Shown here one piece after another: positions 10,209-17,068 of a DNA stretch of 64,000 nt. Each line of letters begins with the position of its first letter. Position 1 is the first letter of the stretch. Under the pieces are notes generated by a model that ran no database searches, had not been told where the DNA came from, and was given only the letters and a program-made list of their open reading frames with translations. Source of the stretch: Chthoniobacter sp. Lineage in GTDB: Bacteria; Verrucomicrobiota; Verrucomicrobiia; Chthoniobacterales; Chthoniobacteraceae. The translations under genes were made by a program, and so were the position numbers. The stretch is from the NCBI GenBank assembly GCA_021414005.1, contig JAIOPH010000027.1, forward strand, positions 186,001-250,000, in the 5' to 3' direction.

Positions 10209-10721
10209 ATGAAAAAACTCCTCACCCTCATCGCGTTGGCTGCCATTCACTCCGGCGCGTTTGCAGCCGAACCTGCTGAACCAGCCGCTCCCTCGTCTAA
10301 AGCAGGCGTAGCGGCCAAGGCAAAAATCGACAAAGCAGCCGCAGCAGTCCACAAGGCGACCGAGCCCGTGGCTACTCCGGCGAAGCCCGCCGTTCCCGCT
10401 GCTAAAGCGATGGGCATGTACACCAAGGTCGATGCCATCGACGCAGCGGCGAAGACCTTTAGCCACAACAACAAGGACGGCACGGTCGTGAAGTTCGTCG
10501 TCACGGACACCACCGACATTAAGAATGGCGACGCAGCGGCCAAGCTCTCCGACATCAAAGTGGGCGACACCGTGAGCGGTTCGCGGATTAAGAAAAGCGC
10601 CACGGAATATGAAGTGGTGAAGATCACCAAGTTCGGCCCCGCACCGGCGAAGGCCGAAGTGGAGAAAAAAGTGAGCGGCGACAAGAAGGCTCCCGCTCCG
10701 ACTGAGAAGAAGCCCAACTAA
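10209..10721 (+). CDS. Small secreted Ala/Lys/Pro-rich protein with a beta-type core domain
   Basis: Predicted periplasmic protein of 170 aa with unknown function. The ATG at 10209 gives a clean signal peptide (MKKLLTLIALAAIHSGAFA). Residues about 20-75 are low-complexity Ala/Pro/Lys. Residues about 76-145 form a compact domain (YTKVDAIDAAAKTFSHNN, VVKFVVTDTTDIKNG, LSDIKVGDTVSGSRIKK) with the pattern of a small OB-like or DUF5666-type beta barrel; this resemblance is inferred from the pattern. A Lys/Pro-rich tail ends the protein. A strong terminator follows at 10760, so it is probably a single-gene unit. Confidence 0.75.
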   Translation: MKKLLTLIALAAIHSGAFAAEPAEPAAPSSKAGVAAKAKIDKAAAAVHKATEPVATPAKPAVPAAKAMGMYTKVDAIDAAAKTFSHNNKDGTVVKFVVTDTTDIKNGDAAAKLSDIKVGDTVSGSRIKKSATEYEVVKITKFGPAPAKAEVEKKVSGDKKAPAPTEKKPN

Positions 10722-10759
10722 GTTCTTTTCCTCGCGGCTCCGACCGCGACCTTTGCCGA

Positions 10760-10797
10760 AACCGGCACCCGGTCTTTCCGGGTGCCGGTTTTCGTTT
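10760..10797 (+). terminator. Strong rho-independent terminator
   Basis: Perfect 13-bp stem AACCGGCACCCGG (10760-10772) and CCGGGTGCCGGTT (10778-10790) with loop TCTTT, followed by TTCGTTT. It ends the unit of the small secreted protein and separates it from the polyprenyl synthase gene. Confidence 0.9.
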
Positions 10798-10880
10798 GCC
10801 CGGACGTTGGCTTCGATGCGCCGGGAAAAGGCCGCAGCCGCCCCTTGCCGTTTTCCTTTTCACGCCAATACTCCCTCCCC

Positions 10881-12650
10881 ATGCCGCCGACCACGCTTGC
10901 TCCCGCCGCGACCACTGCCTTGCCGCGTCCAGTGCCAGTGCAGAAAATCCGCCCGCCGAAAAAGAACATCCCGCAGACGCTGGTGCAGCGGCAGCACATT
11001 CTCGAACGCGTGCGCGCCTACGTCGCGGAGCATCAGCCCGTGCCGCCGATGCCGCCGGACGAGCTGAAAGTCCACGCCGACCGGCTCGTGGCGCAGCTCG
11101 GATGCGAGCCCATTTACCGCGACTACATCGGCGTGCTTCTGAACAACGAAATGTGGCGCGAGCCGCTAGCCGCCGTGCCTTTCGAGCGCCGCCTGCTGCT
11201 GCTGCCGAAATGCCTGCGCGTGGAGAATAAGTGCCCCGCGCCGTTCGATGAATTCGGGCTCCTGTGCAAGCAGTGCGGGCTTTGCACGATCCAGGATTTG
11301 CAGGCCGAGGCGGAGCGGCTCGGCTACGCGGTGCTCGTGGCGGAGGGCAGCGCCATCGTGATGTCGCTCATCCAGACAGGAAAAATCGAGGCCATCGTCG
11401 GCGTCTCGTGCCTCAGCGTTTTGGAGCGCGCTTTTCCCTACATGGAAGCCGCCGCCATCCCCGGCGTCGCGGTGCCGCTGCTCCAGGACGACTGCATCGA
11501 CACGAACGTCGATATCGACTGGGTGTGGGACTACATCCACCTCACCAGCGACGACCAGACACGCCGCCTCGACCTCGGCCAGCTTCGCGATGAAATCGAC
11601 TTCTGGTTCACCCCGCTGAGCCTCGATGCGATCATGGGCGCGCCGCAGGGCGAGACGGAGAAAATCGGCCGCACCTGGCTCGCACGCGCGGGCAAGCGCT
11701 GGCGTCCGTTTCTCACCGTGGCCTGCTATCAGGCGCTCCGCGCCACACCCGGCGCAGCCTTGCCCGATGACCTGCGCAAGGTCGCCGTGGCCATCGAATG
11801 TTTCCACAAAGCCTCGCTCATCCACGACGACATCGAGGACGGCGACGCGCAGCGCTACGGCGAGAAAACGCTGCACGAAGAGCACGGCGTGGCGGTGGCG
11901 CTCAATGTCGGAGACCTGCTCATCGGCGAAGGCTACCGCCTGCTCGCCTCGTGCCGCGCGAGCGCCGAACAGAAAGCCGAAATGCTCCGCATCGCCGCCG
12001 AGGGCCAGCGCGAACTCTGCCGCGGCCAGGGCGCGGAACTCGTCTGGGCGCGCACGCCGCAGCCGCTCACCTCGCTCGAAGTCATCGACATCTTTCGCAA
12101 AAAAACCGCACCCGCCTTTTCCGTCGCGCTCCAGCTCGGCGCGATCTACGCCGGGCAGTTCGAGGAAAACGAGAGCGTGCTCGCCGCCTACAGCGAAGCC
12201 CTCGGCATCGCCTACCAGATCCGCGACGACCTCAGTGATCTCGGCGCGAGCGGCGAGACCAATGACATTGCGGGACAGCGCCCCAGCCTCCTCCTCGCCA
12301 CCGCCTATGAACGCGCCACGCTCGAAGCCGCCGGTGCCGACCAGGCCCTCGCAGCCACGCGCGCCGCGCAGAAGCTCGCGCTCGAAGCCCAATGGCGCCG
12401 CCTTTCCACCGCCGCGCCCACCGAGACCGAGGCGCTCTACCTTTCACTCCATGCCGACGAACGCTGCCGCACCCTGCTCGAAAGCTATAAGGAGGAGGCT
12501 ATCCGCAGCCTCCGCGACGTGGACAACGCCAACCTCAAAGGCCTCCTCCGCCGCGTCCTCGGCAAGATCTTCAACGACACGGAGATCAAAGGTTGGTGCA
12601 AAGAGTTCGAGGAGAAAAACCTCGCGCCCGTGGACGGCGAGGCGGTTTGA
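10881..12650 (+). CDS. DUF116 domain fused to polyprenyl (isoprenyl diphosphate) synthase
   Basis: Two-domain protein of 589 aa. Residues about 60-220 match DUF116: LLLLPKCLRVENKCPAPF followed by the cysteine cluster LLCKQCGLCTIQ near 129-140 and GYAVLVAEGSAIVMSLI. The C-terminal half is a trans-isoprenyl diphosphate synthase that condenses isopentenyl diphosphate with an allylic diphosphate. It has GKRWRPFL, the first Asp-rich motif LIHDDIEDGD near 315, and the second motif YQIRDDLSDLG near 448. The aspartates are DDxxD-like in both. The ATG at 10881 is preferred because an upstream in-frame start at 10782 would place the gene inside the previous terminator. The role of the cysteine-rich DUF116 half is unknown. 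Confidence 0.85.
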   Translation: MPPTTLAPAATTALPRPVPVQKIRPPKKNIPQTLVQRQHILERVRAYVAEHQPVPPMPPDELKVHADRLVAQLGCEPIYRDYIGVLLNNEMWREPLAAVPFERRLLLLPKCLRVENKCPAPFDEFGLLCKQCGLCTIQDLQAEAERLGYAVLVAEGSAIVMSLIQTGKIEAIVGVSCLSVLERAFPYMEAAAIPGVAVPLLQDDCIDTNVDIDWVWDYIHLTSDDQTRRLDLGQLRDEIDFWFTPLSLDAIMGAPQGETEKIGRTWLARAGKRWRPFLTVACYQALRATPGAALPDDLRKVAVAIECFHKASLIHDDIEDGDAQRYGEKTLHEEHGVAVALNVGDLLIGEGYRLLASCRASAEQKAEMLRIAAEGQRELCRGQGAELVWARTPQPLTSLEVIDIFRKKTAPAFSVALQLGAIYAGQFEENESVLAAYSEALGIAYQIRDDLSDLGASGETNDIAGQRPSLLLATAYERATLEAAGADQALAATRAAQKLALEAQWRRLSTAAPTETEALYLSLHADERCRTLLESYKEEAIRSLRDVDNANLKGLLRRVLGKIFNDTEIKGWCKEFEEKNLAPVDGEAV

Positions 12651-12778
12651 AAAGCCGGCCATCCTGAGCGGAGCCTCAGTCCAGAGCCAAGCAGGCGGCG
12701 CATGCCTTGACACCGCGCGGCGGCGGCGGGAAAGGTGCGCGCTCACTCCGGCAAAGAATCCTAAACCCTAAATCCTAA

Positions 12779-13753
12779 ATGCACCCGCCCCGCATTCTCT
12801 CCGGCATCAAGCCGACCGGCCAGCCGCACATCGGCAATTATTTTGGCATGATGCGCCCGGCCATTGAATGGCAGGAGCGTGGCGAAGCGTTTTACTTCAT
12901 TGCGGACTATCACGCGCTGACTTCGGTTTTCGATCCGGCCAAGCTGCGCGAGTATGTGCGCGGGGTGGCGCTGGACTTTCTGGCGTGCGGGCTCGACCCG
13001 GCGAAGGCAGTGCTTTTCCGCCAGAGCGATGTGCCACAGCACACCGAACTGGCCTGGCTGCTGAGCTGCCAGACGCCGATGCCGATGCTGGAAAATTGCC
13101 ACGCTTACAAAGACCATCTCGCGAAGGAAAAGACGCCGTCGCACGGGCTTTTCGCCTACCCGGTGCTGATGGCGGCGGACATCCTGATCTACGACGCGAA
13201 TGTGGTGCCGGTGGGCAAGGATCAGAAGCAGCACGTCGAGGTCACGCGCGATCTCGCGCACAAAATGAACGCGCTTTACGGCCCGATCTTCACGGTGCCG
13301 GAGGCGAGCATTTTACCGACGCTGGCGACAATCCCCGGACTCGACGGGCAGAAGATGAGCAAGAGCTACGGCAACACCATCGAGCTGTTTCCCGAGGAAA
13401 AGACGTTGCGCAAAAAGATCATGGGCATCGTCACTGACTCGACGCCGGTGGAGGCGCCGAAAGATCCGGCGAGTTCGTCAATCGTGGCGCTCTACCGGCT
13501 CTTTGCGCCGCCTGCGGAGGTGGAAAAAATGGAGGTGGATTTCCGCGCGGGCGGGACCGGCTATGGCGATTTCAAAAAGCGGCTCTTCGGCGCGGTGTGG
13601 GATTTTTTTGCTCCCCAGCGCGCCCGTCGCGCGGAGCTGGAAGCCGATCCCGGGTACGTGGACGGCGTGCTCGCCGACGGCGCGCAGCGGGCGGGCGCGA
13701 TCGCGGAAAAAGTGATGCAGCGCGTGCGGACAGCGGTCGGGCTGCGGCACTGA
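12779..13753 (+). CDS. trpS: Tryptophanyl-tRNA synthetase
   Basis: Class I aminoacyl-tRNA synthetase of 324 aa that charges tRNA-Trp. The HIGH-type motif is PTGQPHIGNYFG near residues 13-24 and the KMSKS loop is GQKMSKSYGN near 194. Length is normal for a bacterial TrpS. The start codon overlaps the end of a short CCTAAA-type tandem run (12758-12780); no Shine-Dalgarno sequence is visible. It stands alone on the plus strand after the DUF116-polyprenyl synthase gene. Confidence 0.95.
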   Translation: MHPPRILSGIKPTGQPHIGNYFGMMRPAIEWQERGEAFYFIADYHALTSVFDPAKLREYVRGVALDFLACGLDPAKAVLFRQSDVPQHTELAWLLSCQTPMPMLENCHAYKDHLAKEKTPSHGLFAYPVLMAADILIYDANVVPVGKDQKQHVEVTRDLAHKMNALYGPIFTVPEASILPTLATIPGLDGQKMSKSYGNTIELFPEEKTLRKKIMGIVTDSTPVEAPKDPASSSIVALYRLFAPPAEVEKMEVDFRAGGTGYGDFKKRLFGAVWDFFAPQRARRAELEADPGYVDGVLADGAQRAGAIAEKVMQRVRTAVGLRH

Positions 13754-13926
13754 TCCAGCCCTGGCGCGCCCCTTTGCCAAAGTGAACCACGTCTGCACAA
13801 CGCCGAAAAAACCATAGCCAATGAGAATAACCGAATCTTCCTGTTGCGCTGCCCCGGCATTTGTCTAGGCTTCGCGCCCTGCCAGCCCGCGGTTGGGCTG
13901 GAGAAACAAGACAGCCAACGACAAAA

Positions 13927-14160
13927 ATGATGAATGATAATCCTGGAGAGAGAATGGGATCCGATCCGATCGCTTCCGAAAAGGTTGTGAACGATCGCAA
14001 AATCTTCTTTCTCGACCTTAAAGAAAATCAGCGTGGGCGGTTTCTGAAAATCACCGAGGACGTAGGCGGACGGCGTGACACGATCATGCTCCCGGCTCCG
14101 GCGTTTAAGGATTTTCTGGAAGCGCTCCAGCGTCTGGTCGAGTTCGAGGGCAAGCTCTAA
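13927..14160 (+). CDS. PurA-like ssDNA/RNA-binding protein (DUF3276)
   Basis: Small cytosolic protein (77 aa from the ATG at 13927) of the bacterial Pur-alpha/DUF3276 family, which binds single-stranded nucleic acid. Family pattern: KIFFLDLKENQRGRFLKITE, then GGRRDTIMLPAPAFKDFLEA. Starts at 13927, 13930 and 13954 are all possible; none has a clear ribosome-binding site. A terminator follows at 14241. The target nucleic acid is unknown. Confidence 0.8.
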   Translation: MMNDNPGERMGSDPIASEKVVNDRKIFFLDLKENQRGRFLKITEDVGGRRDTIMLPAPAFKDFLEALQRLVEFEGKL

Positions 14161-14240
14161 GCAGCGCGCCTGATACTCGGCTCCTTCGTGGGCATCCGGG
14201 AACGGAACCCGGGTGGATGCTGCGGAGGCTTGAAAACTTC

Positions 14241-14277
14241 GAGTCGCTTCTCCCCCAAAAGAAGCGGCTCTTGTTTT
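14241..14277 (+). terminator. Rho-independent terminator after the PurA-like gene
   Basis: Stem GAGTCGCTTCT (14241-14251) with AGAAGCGGCTC (14260-14270), 11 pairs including one G-T, followed by TTGTTTT. It lies between convergent genes. Confidence 0.85.
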
Positions 14278-14293
14278 GTACGGATCCGGCGGG

Positions 14294-14650
14294 CTACGCG
14301 AAAAGGCGCGCCCATTCCTCCGGCTTGAAACCCGTGGTGCCACGATTTCTTCCAAGCGCGAAGGGCCGCTTCACGAGGTTGCCGTTTGACGCGAGCAGCG
14401 CGAGCGCCTCATCCACGCTCATCTGCGGCAGGCGTTCCTTCAGGTTCAGCGCGCGGTAGTCCTGGCCGCTGGTGTTGAAAAGCCGGCGCAGATCGCCGCC
14501 CAAGTGCGACCGCATCGCGCGCAGTTCGGCGACGCTTGGCGGGTGCTCGCGGATGGCGATCAGCTCATGCGCGATTTTTCGCTCCGCGAGAAACTGCTGC
14601 GCCTTCCGGCAGGTGCCGCAGCCCGCGTAGGTCCAGACGCGCAGGCTCAC
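14294..14650 (-). CDS. ArsC/Spx-family thioredoxin-fold protein (YffB-like)
   Basis: 118-aa protein with the arsenate reductase-like fold. The CxxC is at the N-terminus (VWTYAGCGTCRKAQQFL), as in the YffB/Spx/MgsR branch, followed by YRALNLKERLPQMSVDEALALL and a family-typical end with LVKRPF and GFKPEEWARLF. The GTG start at 14650 is supported by its overlap with the metF stop (GTGA), a translational-coupling arrangement. It could be a glutathione- or thioredoxin-linked reductase; true arsenate reduction is not implied because no other ars gene is present. Confidence 0.85.
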   Translation of the reverse strand: MSLRVWTYAGCGTCRKAQQFLAERKIAHELIAIREHPPSVAELRAMRSHLGGDLRRLFNTSGQDYRALNLKERLPQMSVDEALALLASNGNLVKRPFALGRNRGTTGFKPEEWARLFA

Positions 14651-15540
14651 CGCGCGAGGCCGAGATTGCGCACGACCTGCACGGTCGAGTGCGGCTTGTT
14701 CAGCGAGTAGAAGTGCAAGCCGGGCACGCCGAACTTCAGTAGCGCCTCGCACTGCCTCGTGCAGTATTCGATCCCATATTCGATGACCGCCGCATCGTCG
14801 TCGCCAATTTCATCCAGCCGCGCGACAAACGACACGGGCAGCCGTGCGCCGCACATCTCGGTAAATTTTTTCGTCTGCCTCCCCGAAAGGATCGGCAGCA
14901 TGCCGGGGATGATCGGCGGCACGCGGCCCAGCTTTTTCTCGAGGTAGTCGTGGAAGCGGTAGAAATCTTCGTTATCGAAAAAGAGCTGCGTGATGACGAA
15001 GTCCGCGCCGGCGTCTATTTTCCCCGCCAGGAAATCCCAGTCGGCCAGCTTGCCCGCCGTCTGCGCGATGTGCCCCTCGGGAAAACCCGCCGTGCCGATG
15101 CTAAACCCGCCCAGCTCGCGGATGAACCGCACAAGCTGGCTGGAATACTGGAACCCGCCCTCGGTCGCGATCCATTCGCCAGTGCCGCCCGGTGGGTCGC
15201 CGCGCAGCGCGAGGATATTCGTGATGCCGCGCGCGCGCGCCTCGGCCAGCACCTCGCCGAGCTGCGCCTGCGTGGAATTCACGCACGTCAGGTGCATCAT
15301 CGCCGTCAGCCCGTGCTCGCGCTGGATGCGATCCACGATGCCCACGGTCTTGTCGCGCGTGCTGCCGCCGGCACCGTACGTCACCGAGCAATAATCCGGC
15401 TTCAGCGCGAGCAGCTCGGGCAGCGTTTTCTCCATGAGCGCGCGGTCGCCCTCGTCGGTCTTTGGCGGAAAAAACTCGAACGAAACCGCCGGGCGGCCCG
15501 CCTCACGGCAGGCAGAGTGAATGTCGCGGATGAATGGCAT
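14647..15540 (-). CDS. metF: 5,10-methylenetetrahydrofolate reductase
   Basis: Flavin-dependent reductase supplying 5-methyl-tetrahydrofolate for methionine synthesis. N-terminal VSFEFFPPKTDEGDRAL carries the conserved catalytic Glu; YCSVTYGAGGSTRDKT, LRGDPPGGTG, FVITQLFFDNEDFYRF and VPGLHFYSLNKPHST follow. Start chosen at the ATG 15540 (MPFIRDIHSACRE, 297 aa), which fits the family better than the in-frame ATG at 15618. It is translationally coupled to the ArsC-like gene downstream. Confidence 0.95.
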   Translation of the reverse strand: MPFIRDIHSACREAGRPAVSFEFFPPKTDEGDRALMEKTLPELLALKPDYCSVTYGAGGSTRDKTVGIVDRIQREHGLTAMMHLTCVNSTQAQLGEVLAEARARGITNILALRGDPPGGTGEWIATEGGFQYSSQLVRFIRELGGFSIGTAGFPEGHIAQTAGKLADWDFLAGKIDAGADFVITQLFFDNEDFYRFHDYLEKKLGRVPPIIPGMLPILSGRQTKKFTEMCGARLPVSFVARLDEIGDDDAAVIEYGIEYCTRQCEALLKFGVPGLHFYSLNKPHSTVQVVRNLGLAR

Positions 15541-15676
15541 GGGCGCGGATAGTGCATCGGGAGAGCGAGGCGGGCAAGCCGGGCGGTGCGGGAAAAATGC
15601 CAGGCAAGGGATGGGCACACTTGCCCAAAGTCGGCGGGGCGGGCGCGGGCGAATGCGTCGAGAGTGGAGGCAATTC

Positions 15677-15763
15677 TTAATCCTATCCTAATCTCAATCT
15701 CCTGCCGCCGCCCCTTGGCGCGCTCCGCTTGCCGATTAAGATTTAGATTACGATTAGGATTAA
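15677..15763. repeat. Imperfect inverted repeat with 24-25-nt A/T-rich arms
   Basis: The left arm 15677-15700 begins TTAATCCTATCC; the right arm 15739-15763 ends GATTAGGATTAA. The arms are imperfect reverse complements built from TAATC/CCTAATC-like units around a GC-rich 38-nt centre. It lies in the divergent gap between metF and the CxxCH protein and stands out in this GC-rich sequence. Confidence 0.6.
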
Positions 15764-15782
15764 CTGAGGGAGCAACTCGCAC

Positions 15783-17054
15783 ATGAAAAAAGGCCTCATC
15801 CCATTTGCCGCATTCGCCGCCGCCCTCACCGGGTTCGCGCGGGCTGAGGATTTTCAGGGCTCCACCCACCCGCTCGAATACGACGCCGCACCGATCCGCT
15901 ACAGCACCACCGAGCCCGCCGACGCCGTCGCCGCGCTCACTCAGCGCATTCAAAGCGGCGAGGTGAAGCTCCATTGGGACGACACGTTCGGCTACCTTCC
16001 TGGATTGCTCGACGCACTCCACGTTCCCCGCTCATCGCAGATGCTCGTATTCTCGAAAACCTCGCTCCAACGGACCTACATCAATCCGAAAAATCCGCGT
16101 TCCGTCTATTTCAACGACGACATCTACATCGGCTACGTGCCCGGCGCGCCGGTCATGGAAGTGTCCACCGTTGATCCCAAGCTCGGCGCGATCTTCTACA
16201 CCCTCGATCAGGAAAAGCTCCGCAAGCCGAAGTTCACGCGCTCCGCCGACTGCCTCCAGTGCCACGGTGGCCTGCGCTCGCTCGGCGTCCCCGGTCACAT
16301 CCTCCGCTCCGTGCCCACCGACCTCTCCGGCGAATTGGAGAGTCGCGACGAAATCAGCGACATCGACCAATGCACTCCGCTCGCCGACCGCTGGGCCGGC
16401 TGGTTTGTGACCGGGCAACACGGAGCGCAGACGCATCGCGGCAACCTCATCGGCAGCGAAGATTTCGCCCGCCAGCTCCGCGAGCCCAACTGGCGCGGCA
16501 ACCTCGTCGATTTACACGCCTTTTTCGATCCGGCGAAAACGCTCGCGTCCGGCAGCGACATCGTCGCCCTCATGGTGCTCGAACATCAGGCGCACATGCA
16601 CAATTACATCACCCGCCTGAACTTCGACGCCCAGCAGATGCTCGCGATGTACGGCCACATTCGCTACCTCAAGCCGCAGACCGACGCCTTTCTTCGTTAC
16701 CTCCTTTTCACCGAGGAAGCCCCGCTCACCGCACCCATCGGGGGCAGCCCGGCATTCATCCGCGACTTCACCGCAACCGGCCCGCGCGACCGCCTCGGGC
16801 GCTCCCTGCGCGACCTCGATCTGCGCACGCGGCTGTTCAAATACCCCTGCAGCTATCTCATCCTCAACCCGGCCTTTGACGCCTTGCCCGCACCCATCCG
16901 CGACAGCATTCTCACGCGACTTCACGCCATCCTCACGGGCCAGGATCAGGATCCCCAATTTGCCAAGCTCGCCGCGGATGATCGTCGCGCCATTCTCGAA
17001 ATTCTCCGCGAGACCAAGCCCAGCCTGCCCGCGGTCTGGAGGGCGGAAAATTAA
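15783..17054 (+). CDS. Secreted protein with one c-type cytochrome CxxCH motif
   Basis: Predicted periplasmic protein of 423 aa: signal peptide MKKGLIPFAAFAAALTGFARA, then a single heme-attachment motif in SADCLQCHGG near residue 160, followed by SLGVPGHILRSVPTD. Other conserved-looking segments are YINPKNPRSVYFNDDIYIGY and MVLEHQAHMHNYITRLNFDAQ. I recognise the pattern from PVC-phylum hypothetical proteins but cannot name a function. Its neighbour is a DUF1592-type cytochrome protein, convergent with a 14-bp gap, so both may belong to extracytoplasmic oxidation chemistry. Confidence 0.8.
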   Translation: MKKGLIPFAAFAAALTGFARAEDFQGSTHPLEYDAAPIRYSTTEPADAVAALTQRIQSGEVKLHWDDTFGYLPGLLDALHVPRSSQMLVFSKTSLQRTYINPKNPRSVYFNDDIYIGYVPGAPVMEVSTVDPKLGAIFYTLDQEKLRKPKFTRSADCLQCHGGLRSLGVPGHILRSVPTDLSGELESRDEISDIDQCTPLADRWAGWFVTGQHGAQTHRGNLIGSEDFARQLREPNWRGNLVDLHAFFDPAKTLASGSDIVALMVLEHQAHMHNYITRLNFDAQQMLAMYGHIRYLKPQTDAFLRYLLFTEEAPLTAPIGGSPAFIRDFTATGPRDRLGRSLRDLDLRTRLFKYPCSYLILNPAFDALPAPIRDSILTRLHAILTGQDQDPQFAKLAADDRRAILEILRETKPSLPAVWRAEN

Positions 17055-17068
17055 CGACCCGCGCCGGG

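Noticed and set aside
12707..12712. TTGACA before trpS as a promoter
   Set aside because: No -10-like sequence occurs at a suitable distance; GC-rich spacer only.
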